A stretch of 64,000 nt of DNA from Camarhynchus parvulus (GCF_901933205.1 NC_044572.1:62096965-62160964), one strand, 5' to 3'; counted from the first letter of the stretch, positions 11,701 to 23,368 are shown. Numbers and translations are program-made. The notes: generated by a model from the sequence alone, not told the origin.

Positions 11701-11997
11701 GGGGGCGGCGGCGGCAGCGGTTCTGCAAGCGAGCCCGTCGGCAGCCAGAGCCGGCGCGGCCCGCGGCTGAGCGAGGAGGCGGCTGGGGCTGCGCCACCAC
11801 CGCCCTCCCCGGCGCCGGACCCTCCTCCTCCTCTCCGCTCCTTCCCTCCCTCGCTCCCTCCCTCTGTCGCCTTCCCCGCCTGCCCCGGCCCTCCGCCCTC
11901 GCGCCCGGCCCGGCATGGACGCTGGCGCTCCGCCGTGTCGCTGCCGCCGCCGGCGCTGAGCGGGGCCGCCCGCCCGCCACTCCCGGGAGCGGGGAAG
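11701..11997 (+). other. KIF13A: KIF13A presumed 5' untranslated region (exon 1)
   Basis: GC-rich leader between the promoter motif cluster and the KIF13A start codon. It opens with GGC/GCA repeats (about 11702-11720) and contains a C/T-rich tract (about 11821-11873, CCTCCTCCTCCTC then CTCCCTCC-type). The complementary strand is G-rich enough for triplex or G-quadruplex formation. It also carries a short upstream ORF, listed separately. The 5' limit is an estimate because the transcription start is not known. Confidence 0.5.
11915..11959 (+). CDS. Upstream ORF in the KIF13A leader, 14 codons
   Basis: ATG at 11915 opens a frame of 14 codons (MDAGAPPCRCRRRR) that ends at TGA 11957-11959. Its context, GGCATGG, has G at -3 and G at +4, a strong Kozak match. 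The KIF13A ATG has A at -3 but T at +4, so it is weaker. The uORF ends 38 nt before the main ATG and lies in a different frame. If the leader starts upstream of 11915, scanning ribosomes should often initiate here, so the uORF would lower KIF13A translation or make it depend on re-initiation or leaky scanning. The arginine-rich end could slow ribosomes. The peptide itself is unlikely to have a function of its own. Confidence 0.4.
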   Translation: MDAGAPPCRCRRRR

Positions 11998-12052
11998 ATG
12001 TCGGACACCAAGGTGAAAGTTGCCGTCAGGGTCCGGCCCATGAACAAGAGAG
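11998..12052 (+). CDS. KIF13A: KIF13A coding exon 1 (start codon to first splice donor)
   Basis: The exon encodes MSDTKVKVAVRVRPMNKR plus the first base of a Glu codon. This is the first beta strand of the kinesin motor core. The RVRP motif (residues 11-14) is the conserved kinesin element that contacts the adenine ring of the nucleotide. The start is chosen because KIF13A proteins begin MSDTKVKVAVRVRP and because an A occupies -3. The frame stays open upstream to 11047, but that is GC-rich leader and promoter with no homology. The donor is AGAG|gtaacc, phase 1. Exon 1 and exon 2 sit only 198 nt apart, both within the CpG island. Confidence 0.95.
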
Positions 12053-12250
12053 GTAACCGGGGTTTGGGGGCATCTCGGGGCGGGGGCGGCACCGGAGAGC
12101 GGCGTCCCCCCGCGTTCTGCCCGGGCTGGCGGGAGGACGAGCCCCCTCGCTCCCGGGGAGCCGGCGGGGGCCGAGCTGCAGCGGCGTGCCGGGAGAAGGG
12201 GGGTGCGCTCGCTCGCCCTGGCTGCAGCCCCCCGCCGTGTCGCCTTGCAG
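12053..12250 (+). other. KIF13A: KIF13A intron 1, 198 nt, frame-preserving
   Basis: A very short GC-rich intron (gtaacc...ccttgcag) inside the CpG island. Its length is 66 x 3 and it has no in-frame stop, so a transcript retaining it would stay in frame and add 66 Gly/Arg/Pro-rich residues between the first motor strand and the exon 2 peptide. It contains a GGGGCGGGGGCGG GC-box cluster (12077-12089) that may add to promoter activity. Confidence 0.85.
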
Positions 12251-12341
12251 AGCTGGACCTGAATACCAAGTGCATCGTGGAAATGGAAGGGAACCAGACT
12301 GTGCTTCACCCGCCGCCTTCCAACGCCAAGCAAGGAGAAAG
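12251..12341 (+). CDS. KIF13A: KIF13A coding exon 2
   Basis: The exon is 91 nt, entered in phase 1 and left in phase 2. It completes the Glu codon, then encodes LDLNTKCIVEMEGNQTVLHP and on to PPSNAKQGE plus two bases of Arg. This is the segment after beta 1 of the motor domain, with the KIF13A-specific EMEGNQTVLHPPPSN stretch. The acceptor is ccttgcag|AG and the donor GAAAG|gtaaaa, which is acceptable but not ideal at +5. If intron 2 is retained, translation stops at once (AGG TAA), unlike intron 1. The next exon is almost 40 kb away. Confidence 0.95.
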
Positions 12342-15300
12342 GTAAAACCCCGAGTCGCCGTGCCCCGAGTGGAAGCCCGGCTCCTCCGCCTCGCCCTCGC
12401 AGACGCCTCGCTTGGCTTTGTCAGGGCAGTGGCTGGGTCCCCAGGGTGTCGCTCGGTGCTTTTCGGGGCTGCAGTGCGAAGGACAGCTGCAGGGCGCTGA
12501 CCGGGGCTGCTGCATTGGGATTGCATCCGTGGGATGTGAGGGTAGTTTCTTTACCTGGCTTCCTGGGGGAGTCGGAGGTACCCAGTGTGGAGACAGAAGA
12601 TCCCTGTTAGTCTCCCGGGTTTAGAAGTTGATTCTTGATTGACTGCTCAAAAAATAAACTGTTGAGTAGGTAAGGACTTAGACTGTGTGTGCTGTTTTCA
12701 GAAATTTCCCTTGCGTGTAGGCTGTTAACAACTTGGTGTAACCTGTGGGGGAACAAAAAGCAGAATCTGACTTTTATGCTACTGATGATTTTTTTTAATA
12801 TATAACTTTGTTTACTAGGTTTTAACTTATTTGCATTTGAAAAGGCTGTAATTGCTAGATCCTTTATTAATTCAGTGTTGTTCTGTGAAGTAGCCTATGA
12901 GAATATGCTAAAATAATTTTGAAATCTGGCATTTAGTTGTGATGCCCCAGTAAAGAATACCCTTGGAAAAAATCCAAAATACCAATGCACTAGACTGTAA
13001 AAATAGATCAGAACAGGAAAAGATTTCTTTCCTTTGAGGGAGTGTGGGGAAAGACAGGGAGGTGCAAGGGGAATAGTTATGTTGTATGCTGGTGTGTTCA
13101 GTTACCTTGTATTCTTATCTGCTCGGTTACCTGTTGACTGCTCAAGTTCAATTGACCTGTTAAATGCATTTAATGCCAAGGAGTGAGAAATCATGTGAAT
13201 GAGTATAGAGATTTTCAACCTAGCACCTTTCTACTACTTTAGCCTTTTTATAAAATTTTTTGACTCAGTTCATAATAGTTATGAAGAAAATATAGTGTGA
13301 GAATATTCTTTCTTTTTTTTTTTTTTGCAAACTCGGAGTGTTATGCTTTTGTAGCTTTCCAGCAGAAAAGGCTGAGACCTTTTGTATTCTTACATGTCCA
13401 AGGTGTGAAGGTTCTTCTCACATTAACCGATGTACTAGAATATAGCAGTAATCACACCAGTTTATTTTAGATCCAAATTGCATTGTCTTCAGAACCATTG
13501 TTGTGGCTAAAGTGCTGGCCTGCATCTTGAAAGATTTGTGCTTGTTTCCTGCTTCTTTCAAAGATCTTTGCGTGGTCTTCTATAAGTTGTGCTGCTTCTC
13601 TGGGTCTTAGCAGCTCATCTGTGAAGTGGAAATCTTGGGGGTTTTTAAAAACTGTTTTGTTTTAGAATGTATTTTTTTTTAATAAACAGGAGTTTATTGA
13701 AGTGTATATATAGCTTCTATCACAACACTGGTGTAAAAAGATTCAAAGTGAGTGGAATTGACAAGTATGAAACATAAAATACACATAGAGTTTATAAAGC
13801 AAAAACAAAAGCAAAAAAAATCACTGTTTCAATAGACTTGAGCGACTAAGAGCCAGGTAGTTTAATGAAGATCTGGTAATGGAATTTTGCTTGTTGTGCA
13901 CATTGGCCTGCAGGTATCTAGTGAGAATGTGCAGTGACTGTCTTTTGAGAGCTTTTGTGTTTTGTGTTTATCAGGCTTTAATATCGATAAAATATATAAA
14001 TTCTCTTAGTGGGAGCTGGCTTCTGTTTCGTCAAGAGCCTTATGGGTGAGCTGTGACGCTTGTGTGCGACCTCACCGTCGGCAGCTGTGCTGGCAAGGGA
14101 TAGCTGTCCTGCCTGCAGCACAGTGTGAGGCTGGAATTTGGCTGGCTGCTAACTTGTGTGTTTGAAACAACTGCCAGATGTGTTATTGGAAAGAACAGGC
14201 AGAAATACTGATCAGAAGTAATTCTCATTAGTGCAAACAGATAGTTTGGGTGCCTGCTTAATGGCAGACATTGTATGTAACCTGTCAAAATGCCTAATGG
14301 GCTTTCTAGTGCCTCGTGAACGTCCTCACCTTTCCTTCAGTGCTAAACTGCTGGTTTGTATTTTTTACTCCATATAAATAGTTTAATTTCTCATGATGAG
14401 GAATGGATTCTGTTCTTCTGTGTATACCCACCATAGAGTGTCTGTATAAACTGGCTCTGAATTGCTGAGTAGTTGCTGCTTGTACTTGGATTGATGCCTT
14501 GGCAGGGTTAGAGATGTCAAACGGATTTTTGGTTTTCTTTGTAGCTTGTTTTTATATAGCTTAACTGGATTTTTCTTTCAGAGCAACCATGTCATTGCAA
14601 AAATGATTTAATTTGTTAGGGTGATTAATTGGTCTTTCTCTATTCTATGTATTATTTTAATATTCTGTTTAGTCTTACCTTTCCCTTTTTGCATTTTATC
14701 TTTTTAAATGGAAATTTCCCTTTTCTAGCTGAATGGAAGTACAAGTTTGTGCTGCATTTTGGAATAAGAATAAGTAGCCTTCTAAAGCAAATTTGGTTTC
14801 CAGGGCTGCCTTTTTTAATTCAGCTGAAGCCAAGAGACTATAGGTTGTAGGGAGTAGAATTCAGGACTGTGCTCTTTATTTGCTTTGTTCTCACAGATAT
14901 AATTTAAAAGGTACTGACAGATTTTTCTAAAGTAAAATTAGGTAACTCTTTAATAACTATAAAACTATAAAAATTTGCTCTTGGAAGAACATCCAAGGTT
15001 AGTAAAATCAGATTTTACTAGCTTTGTCTGTGTTGTACGAAGTTTTTGAATTAAATCTAAATTCAGTTGCATTATTTTAGTTAGTCTTTAGGCATTATTA
15101 AGGATAGTTCTGAAGGATTTTAGATGGGCAAGTAATGCTAGTTTTACAGGTGATGTAAAAGGCCTAAAATCCCAGACAGTGCTGTCATTTGTCCAGCGTT
15201 CATTATGCGTTAGAGGTAAAGTTGTAACCATAAATTAGAACAGGATTCTGACTGCATCTTCTAACTGCTAGACCACACAGCACTCACACGGTAACAAATA

Positions 15301-18280
15301 CAGCTACAAAATAGTAATTGTTATTGAATGCAAGTGTTCTGTCTTTTTATAAGCAGCAGGCCTGCTGTTGCCCACAGGCACATGACTTCCAGTGTTCTAA
15401 ACTAATGAAGGAGGAAAACCAGAACATAGTAAAACTGAACAGTCCGAGTCTGAAAGGAAAATCTTTATCAACTAAAATAATAGGAGACAGAGTTCAAAAA
15501 GGAATGGTTTTCATTAACTGCTATCAGGTATAATCTCTGGTGCTGGCAAAGTATTTTGAAGTTTGTTGTTGGACTTCATACCTTTAACCCATGTTTTGCT
15601 TTTACTGGTAGCAGCAGTTTCCTTTATATGTGCTGAAGTGTGCTTGTGTGTTCTTTTAGTTACCACTCATGTCTCTCAGGCATTTCCTTCCCAAACCAAT
15701 ATAGATTGCCATTTCTTCCCAAGAAGAAAGTTTCTGGGAACTCTGATTTTCCCCCTGTCTTTACCTAGCAGCCTGAATTTCCTTTCTCAAAGTACTCTCT
15801 TTGCAGAAAAAACCCTATTGTAACTTATTGTCTTTTAGAAATGGGTATTATGTTTCAAAGCCAATTGAATAAATCCTGTTGTCCTGCTATAAATGTTTGT
15901 ATTTGGTTGTTGGCAATAAGGTGCTGTATTAAAATGTAACTATGCGATAATTACGGAGTCACAGACAATCCTGCAAAATGATTGAGTAATTTTTTACAAT
16001 AGAGATTTCACATCTCTATATCTACTAAAGATCTGACTTTACATTACGGATGTTATTTTTCAGTAGGACAAATGAGGTCTTGCTGGGTTGGTTTCTCCTC
16101 TGTTTCTGATTGTTAAAATATGTTTTCCTTCTTTCCTTTCAGCTACACTTTCTAACACATAGGATCTGAAAAGTTTTCTTTTAGCTCTCTGATAACAGGT
16201 CTTCATGACATGATTTTTCCTTTAGTAAGCAAAATATTTGTCTTGACAGAAATAAACAAGGAACCATGGAAACAGTAGAACTGAAATGCTATTTCATCAG
16301 TAGTTTTAACTGAAACACAAATTTGTTTATTGGGTAATTCATTCCATTAGAGCACAGTAGCCTATTGCAAACTTTGCCTTAATAAAAATCTCAGAGCAAA
16401 AAATAAGAAAAGTGTCCTCAGATTGTAGAGCTGAACTCAAAATCTCATTTTTTTCTGAAAGTATCTTTCTTGCCTGTCTTAACTCTTAAAAAAACCCCGC
16501 CATGCTATGACTTGTTTGTTCTGCCCTCTTCCATCGTCACTTTGATAAGACAAGTAGCACCAAAGCCCAATTCTACTTAAAAAACCCCTCTTCCTATAGT
16601 GCTAAATGACTGAAGATTCCAGAATATGTCGGGGCTTTCTTGTTTTTTTTCATAGGTTTAAGCTCTTTAATAAAATAAATAGCTGGGAACAGATGTGTAT
16701 GTGAGTCTATCTAGTTTTTGTAGGTCATAATACTTTCAAAGATTAATATCTGAAGCACAGATTTCATCCCTAGGCAGCTTGTCCTAAAACTCTTGTTTCC
16801 AGAAAACAGCTGTTGCACCTTCTGCTTTGGAGAAAACATGATTTTGGATGGTCTTGAGTACACAGTCCTTCCCTTGGTGGTTGCAGTATTTCACAGTTTT
16901 TGATATCTTGCTTTCAGTAGCATCAGAGGTGAGAGAAGAGCGCTGTTGGGAGGCCTTCATGTTAATGGTAACTTTTTCAAACTGGAACTTCTGGAAGCTG
17001 AATTAGGACAGCTGCTAATTAGTTCTGTATCTAAAGGAATGACTGACCAGATCACGCCTTTGATGTGTGCACTTCAAATTATCACCTGTCAGAGGTGGAT
17101 CATAAAATAGAAGAAGGCAGGAACTTTTATCTTTGCAGGAAATTGTAAAAGTAATCTGACTTTGACCTGTGTAACTTTCCTGTTAGACATCAGTGTTCAG
17201 GATGTGAACTGTTACCTTTGAACCTTGGCAGAGGAGATGGATTTGAATTATGTGTGGTTGGAAAATGTAATTTTGGGAGCTACATTTGCATTGCTTTAAT
17301 CCGTTCATGCCTCAGATGCAACACTAGATGCAGTTCCTTGAAACTGCTGTTCTAAAATTCCATGCAATTTGGAACACAACGGGACACAAACTTGTAGTCC
17401 AAAATACTGTGTGGTACTGCTCTTGGCTCTTCATGAGGTGACCTGAACTGTGAGTAAATGTAACATCCATTATTTTACTATGATTATAAAATCCAGACTG
17501 CTGATAGGACCTTGTGATTTGCTCTTTAAGTGTGGTTTCTAGAGGAAACTACTGTTGAAAGCTGTTGGGGTCATGGGTAAGCAGCCTGTAGTACGTAGCT
17601 GGCAAAATTTCAGAATAAAAATAGATAGCATGTTTGAGGAGAAGGAAAACTGTTCTTGGAATGACCATGTTTAGGCAGTCGTTGCTTTGTAGCCATTCTG
17701 TACTTTTGGACTACTGAATGTTATGTTCAAATATTTCTGAGTAGAACACAGTTGAAGGAGGCGCGGCTTCAAACCTGCCCAATTTTTCTCTTTTGCTATG
17801 TTGGAAGTACCTATGTTGTGAGACAGGAAAATATGTGTAAAAAGATCAGTAGGCCTGTAGACGTGCTTAGCTTCTGTGTGCAGAAGGTACAACTATGCAT
17901 GCATATGTTTATTTCTGCAGCCAGGGGTGTTTTTGAGCTCTGGATTAGTAGCCACTACTCCTTGAATATGTTGTCTATTGAAATGAAATATGAATTTAAA
18001 AAAAATGCAGCTCTCTTAAAATGGAGGAGGATTTTTGTCCATTTTGGGGGGATGTAAGGCCTAAAGGAAAAAGTTTTATTTTTGCCTCCTTACCCCCTTA
18101 GTGTAAACAGAGACAGTTGTCTTGTTTTGAAAGCAAGATTCTCTGTTCTGTTGTGTGTCTAGTAGGTTTATTAAATGTGCACATGGTAAGACTCCAGACT
18201 TCTAATTCACTGTACTTTGATAGTTAAAAAATTAGAGTTAAATGATGCTTGTAAACATGGTGTAACCCAGATGTGGGTTA
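12342..18280 (+). other. KIF13A: KIF13A intron 2, segment a
   Basis: Intron 2 as a whole spans 12342-52110. After leaving the CpG island at about 12.5 kb the sequence is AT-rich. First introns next to promoters often hold enhancers, but I recognise no specific element. Seen here: a T14 run at 13313-13326, an A7C4 tract at 16488-16498 and a perfect 8-bp hairpin at 15999-16019. No nested gene or alternative first exon is supported. Confidence 0.75.
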
Positions 18281-18796
18281 GATTCAAGATACTTCACGAA
18301 GTGCTTTAGTAGTGCTGGTGCTGCAGAACCTGAGCTCAGGGAGCAGCAGTGCACACCAGCTGCCCTTCCATGCAGCTCTGTGTGCCAGCAGAGCTGGGGT
18401 GTGAATCTTGGCACAAAGTGTCAGGGACAAAGCGAATCCCTTCTCAGTCTGATCAGGCCTGCAGGGCAGCATGTGCAGGCAGGCAGCTGCTGTTCAGCCA
18501 TTCAGCATGGTGCTACTTCTGGTAGTAAGACTAGAGCTAAATCTTTAAATTGACAAATGCCCTTGCTGCTATTGTGTTTGAGACTTTCCCAGATTTAAAC
18601 TCCTGTGTTCCTCTGGTGCAGACTGAGTAGTGGTGGCTGCCTCTGGCTGCAGTGCCAGTGTCTCCTGCACAGACACACTGTCCTTAATGATGAGAAAGTA
18701 CTGCAGTGCCTTTGCTTATTTGGCCTGCCCTGGGCATGGTTTGAATCTATTAATGGAAACAATTACTGCCTGCTCTAGCAAGATGCCAACTGCTTA

Positions 18797-18817
18797 TGCA
18801 GATGCTCTTGCTTAACT
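18797..18817 (+). repeat. 21-bp exact repeat, copy 1
   Basis: This segment (TGCAGATGCTC...CTTAACT) recurs without mismatch at 23348-23368 in the same orientation. The flanks do not match, so it is either a small relic of a dispersed repeat or a chance match. Confidence 0.7.
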
Positions 18818-21800
18818 AATTTCTCTGGTTGTTTGATATTTGGGGAGAATTTCTGTTACTGATGGCAGACTGAAGAAGGCTCTTTAAGGAAGTGTAAAGT
18901 GTTGGCTGGAGACAGTGAGTGCAGTCCACAACAAAAAGGTCCCTGCTGTGCAATGATGTGCACCACAGGACTCAAATAATGAATTAACTTGTGACCCAAA
19001 GCACCAAGTTAACTAAAACAGTTGTGTCCTTGCTTGGAAGTAATTTTGCTCTGTGTGCTACAAGAGGCAGTAAAAGGGCCATAAGTTTGTCTAGCCAGTA
19101 CCTGACTTTGTATGTTGATATGAAATTGGTCATTAGAGTTTGAGGTTTGATGGAGCTTGGGGTGGTCCTGTGTGCCTTCGGGTTCTTCTGTGTGAAGCTT
19201 GAGACTGGTGTTTGCTGGGGGGTGATAGAAGAGCTCAGTAAGTTATCTTAGAAACAAAGGTCAACCAGAAAAATGCATTGCTGACAGGAGTTGAAAATCA
19301 ATGACTTCAGCTCAAGATATCCATGTTGATGAAGAGCAGGAGTTACACAAGCTGCTTTCAATGCCAGAGGAAAGTGTCCCTTTATGTAATTTCTCATTTT
19401 GGGTGAAAAGTGAGTAAGTGGCTTTCTTATAATGTTGTGCTTCGTTAGTGTTATCATCTCTAATTCTGGCCTTTTTTTAATGATAGTTGCCTTCTGATAT
19501 AAATTAATAATTTAAAAACCCAACCCTCAGCCATTGAAACATCTATAAATTCAGAATCTTATCCTTAGCTAGTATATTTTGTAGTTACCAGCCACACCCT
19601 TAATTTGGCATTTTTTCACATCCTAAATAGAGACATCCTGTAGAAATACTCCTACATCATCTTTGGATAATGTGAAGCTAATAGCTTGTAAGGTGGAACT
19701 TTTTCAATAGGAGGTAATTTGAGTGTTTTGTCTCATTTCACTCGGATCACTATAGGGAAATCTGTAGTTACAGCCCCTCATGAAGTCCCTGGCAGCTTAT
19801 CATCCTATAGTGACGTATTTCTTATTTAAGTGTTATAACTCAGGACAGAAATTTATACCACAACTACTGTTTTGACGAGTTAAGCCATGAATATATTTTG
19901 GTGTTTATTAATGGTACAGTGCTTATTTTGAGGCGCATCAGTCAGCAGAGCAGTGGAAAAGTGTGCCTGAAACATTTCTGGGTGCTTGTGTTAGTGCATG
20001 GTAACTAGCATGGTTAATGATGCTGCTGCAGGTGGGTGCTGAGAGGCTCATTGTGCGCTAGCAGCAGGTTCTGTACTCAGCTGTTTATTAAAAACTGGTC
20101 TCCACCAAGCCTGTGCTGCTGCCTCTTCATGCTCAGTAACAGCATAGACAAAGGGCTAGTAGTGACTGGAGATTCATGGTGTCACTGCATCTTCTTTTTG
20201 CAGTGTGTATGTATATTCCAAGAATTTTAAGCATTTCATAAACATGAATCAAAGCAGCTGCTGTGGCTGGAATGGCATGCTTATCTCTGCATGTACTTAG
20301 GGCGATACTGCTCCATATGTTTCAAAAAGTGCCAGGGTGTATTGTGAACTGTAAACTTTCTATAAAGTAACTTGATGCTTTGTTTTTAAAACACATTGCT
20401 GAAAATGTCAACACTTGAATATTTTTTCCTGAAATTTCTTTGTATTAGAGAATATTTTAGGCTTACAAATACAATGAAAAAAATACACATCATATTTTAT
20501 TTATTGAGCTTACATTTCAGTTTATTCCACAGTCTCTTTTCAAACACAAATGTCAACCCAATTAAATAGTGTACGAATGCCTCTAGCCAAGATTAAATTT
20601 TCTTCTAGTGTAAGGCTTCAAAATTCTGAATCTGTCTCTTGAACTACTGCAATAACTTTTCTAGTGTTAAATACTAGTATGTGGAACTGTCTGTTTTGCT
20701 TAATAATTCTTACATGATGACAAGGAACAACAGATCTTAGATAAGAAACTGGAGGATTTGATACTTCTCATGTGGTTTCCACTTTCTGTCTGACTTCGTT
20801 ATTAAAATCATGTCCAGTGTAGCTGAGGTGGCTTTTCATAAACTTGATTCTTTCAGAGTTGAAGCAAAAAGGATCATGTGTGGTAGAAGGGGCAATTTAT
20901 CTGCCAAATAAATTGATTTATATGCTTACTGGCACTGGCTGCAATGTAATTTTTTAACTTCAGAGTTCTTATTATTGTTGAATATTTAATTTAAATTCAG
21001 TTTTACTTTGTGATTCAAAAGCACAGGCTTGTTTTACAGTTGACAAGCTTTTGCAAAAGATAAATCAACAGAGCATTCCAGTGGAGGCACAGAGCTGGTG
21101 GAAGTTCTCTACTGGCAAAGCTGCCTTATGGCCCTGAATGAGCAGCGTCCTGTTCTGCTTTGGAAAGTTTCTTTGTCAGCATCTATCAATGTGAGTTTTT
21201 AGATATGCAGTGAGTCTGCAGTGTTCCAGACTTGTTTTGGCTCAGTAGTGCCACCTCCCTGAATGATGCAAGTCCTAAACATTTTGATGAGTTTTGGTGT
21301 TTTTTCCTTCCTGTCATACTGTGTTGTCATTCTTTATTTTGAGATACTTCTCGATTTCTTTTGGACTTCAAATACATTTTCAGATCATTTTATCTAGCAA
21401 AATCAGACTGAAATAGAAACTGGCTATTTGGTAAAAGAGAGAAACGTTCATTTATTCACTGTATGTAGCTGAAGACATGAATACATTACTTATGTATCCT
21501 CTGGATGCTCAGCAACAAGTAATTGAGTTTGAATATGTTTTCTTTAAAGAGACCTGTGCAGTTATGTAAGGGAGTAAGAGCAAAATGTATTTGCAGACCT
21601 CCTGCATTTTGCTGTTTTATTACATTGAGATAAACATATGGTTCTGAAAGTTTTGTTTTAAGTGTGTAATGGCTCACCATCCCAGCACTCATGTTTTGCT
21701 GTTTTGGAGCTTCTTTCTGGGTCCACAGTAGATATGCTATTCTGAAACAAACTCTCCAGAAGGCAAGTACTTTTCATAGTGCCCATGACATTTAAAAAGA

Positions 21801-22110
21801 AGGAATTTTTGAATAGTTCTAGTTTTTCCAGTGTAAAACTAATGCTTGTACCTGCATTTTTGAATAGGAGTGCCCTTGAGAATTGCTGCTTCAGTGTCTG
21901 CAGAGAAACTGACACATAAGGTAACCCAAGAGATGGCTTGTTAATGGATTTGCTGCTGATGTGGTAGAATATATAGGCAAAGGATACTTGGGAACCAGGA
22001 CAGTGAAAAGCAGAAGAGAGCTGAAGAAATGTTTGTCCAACAACATGATGAAACTCCTTAAAATACTTGTTGGAGAAAATCAAACCAACCAACAACCTCT
22101 CCTGCCTCCG

Positions 22111-22138
22111 CCCCACCCCCCCCAGCAAAAAAAAAAAA
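22111..22138. repeat. C-run followed by A12 homopolymer
   Basis: A CCCCACCCCCCCC stretch is separated by three bases from twelve A residues. It is simple sequence prone to slippage and sequencing error. Confidence 0.85.
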
Positions 22139-23347
22139 GCTTCTTTTCATCCTTCTGAAAACCTGGCATTCTCTGGGGTGGTACTAGTCTTCATGGGTGT
22201 TCTGGTTGAGATCCAAGTTGAAAACAAAAAGGAAAATCAGTTATTGTAAACAGACCATTGAACACTGGGTAGTTTGCTATGTAGCTTCCTTGTCAAGAGC
22301 TTCCAAGTCCTTAGAATGTTTATTGTTTGAGGTGTTTATAACATTGTAGCTAAGTCCATGGCATGTTTTAGTGCATGGCTATAATCCATATTTTAACACT
22401 GAATTTTTACTGTTTATTACATTAAATGTCATGGATAAGAGCCTTTTAAAATTGACTGTGAAGTAATCTAATGGGAGACAACTTGTGTGTCTATCAAAAG
22501 GATGATGAAGTGTGTTTGAGGATGAGCATTTAAGTGCTCTCCTCAGGTCCCTTTCAATGGAACAGTAACTTGAATATTTTAATAAATTTAGTAGATGTTC
22601 TGTCTCTTTTAGCATTGCAGTTCCATGATTGTGATTGGATTCCTCTTTACTGTCGGAATTGCTGGGTGCTGAAGGAGGGAGATGTCTGACTTTGGCATGG
22701 TGAAAGTTAGAAGTTAGCCCTTGACAGTTCTATTTTCAAGTTCTCAGCAGGGTATGCTGGATGGGTACTGAACCAGGATAGATGTCAGTTTAATCTCTCC
22801 TTCCTTGTTTGTTCCTTGGGGCAGCCTGCATTCTCTCAAGTTGTTCTTAAAGTTTCAGTTTTGCAGATGTGAATGTGACAGTAACACACTTTTTGTCACA
22901 AATGCTAATGCTGTCCTTGCTGCCATCTATACTCACAGATAGAAGTTTTGTGTGTGCTCTGAAGAATGTGGTGTACCTCTGTTTGGAATTTCAGGATGTC
23001 CTCTTGCAACTTTGGGCTAGTTGAAACCCAGAAATGCAGATTGGCAGTGTTGAGCATCCTGAATGCCCTTAGTGTTTTGCAACACATGTATTTTCTGAGT
23101 TATGGTTCTTTTGACCTGTACTGTTGGTGGCTATTTCAGAACTTCATACCTGAATGAGGAAGAAATCCATGGCTCATGTACAAGATAGATCAAACAGACT
23201 TTGAAAACACTCTTGTACTCACATGACCAAGGTGTGAAACTAGTTTTATTAAAACCTCTCTAAGTCAAATTGATCTTAATCTGTCATCATTTGTTTAGGA
23301 GGTTGTTGTAGGATGACTTCTGAAGGATCTAATGGTTCAAATGAGTG

Positions 23348-23368
23348 TGCAGATGCTCTTGCTTAACT
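23348..23368 (+). repeat. 21-bp exact repeat, copy 2
   Basis: Identical to 18797-18817, 4.55 kb to the right in the same intron and orientation. Matching stops at both ends. Confidence 0.7.

Larger units (their letters stand above)
11330..12500. promoter_or_regulatory. KIF13A: CpG island covering the KIF13A promoter, exons 1-2 and intron 1
   Basis: The block is extremely GC-rich with very frequent CG dinucleotides, in sharp contrast to the AT-rich flanks, and is the only such block in the window. The KIF13A start codon lies within it. Stop codons are scarce because of composition, which explains the long open frames on both strands (up to about 430 codons); only the KIF13A exon segments inside them are supported as coding. 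Such islands usually mark constitutive or broadly active promoters. Boundaries are estimated by eye. Confidence 0.9.

Noticed and set aside
11214..12333. Long minus-strand open frames (about 250-350 codons) over the CpG island
   Set aside because: They overlap each other and the KIF13A exons, consist of low-complexity Arg/Gly/Pro/Ala/Ser, and arise because stop codons are rare in very GC-rich DNA.
12026..12526. Minus-strand 166-codon frame across KIF13A exons 1-2
   Set aside because: Composition shadow of the CpG island, with no recognisable domain.
19747..19758. CACTATAGGGA resembling the core of a phage T7 promoter
   Set aside because: Only part of the motif is present, in vertebrate intronic DNA. 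Coincidence.
21658..22128. 156-codon minus-strand frame in intron 2
   Set aside because: No domain, within range of chance frames, and it ends in a homopolymer-rich region.
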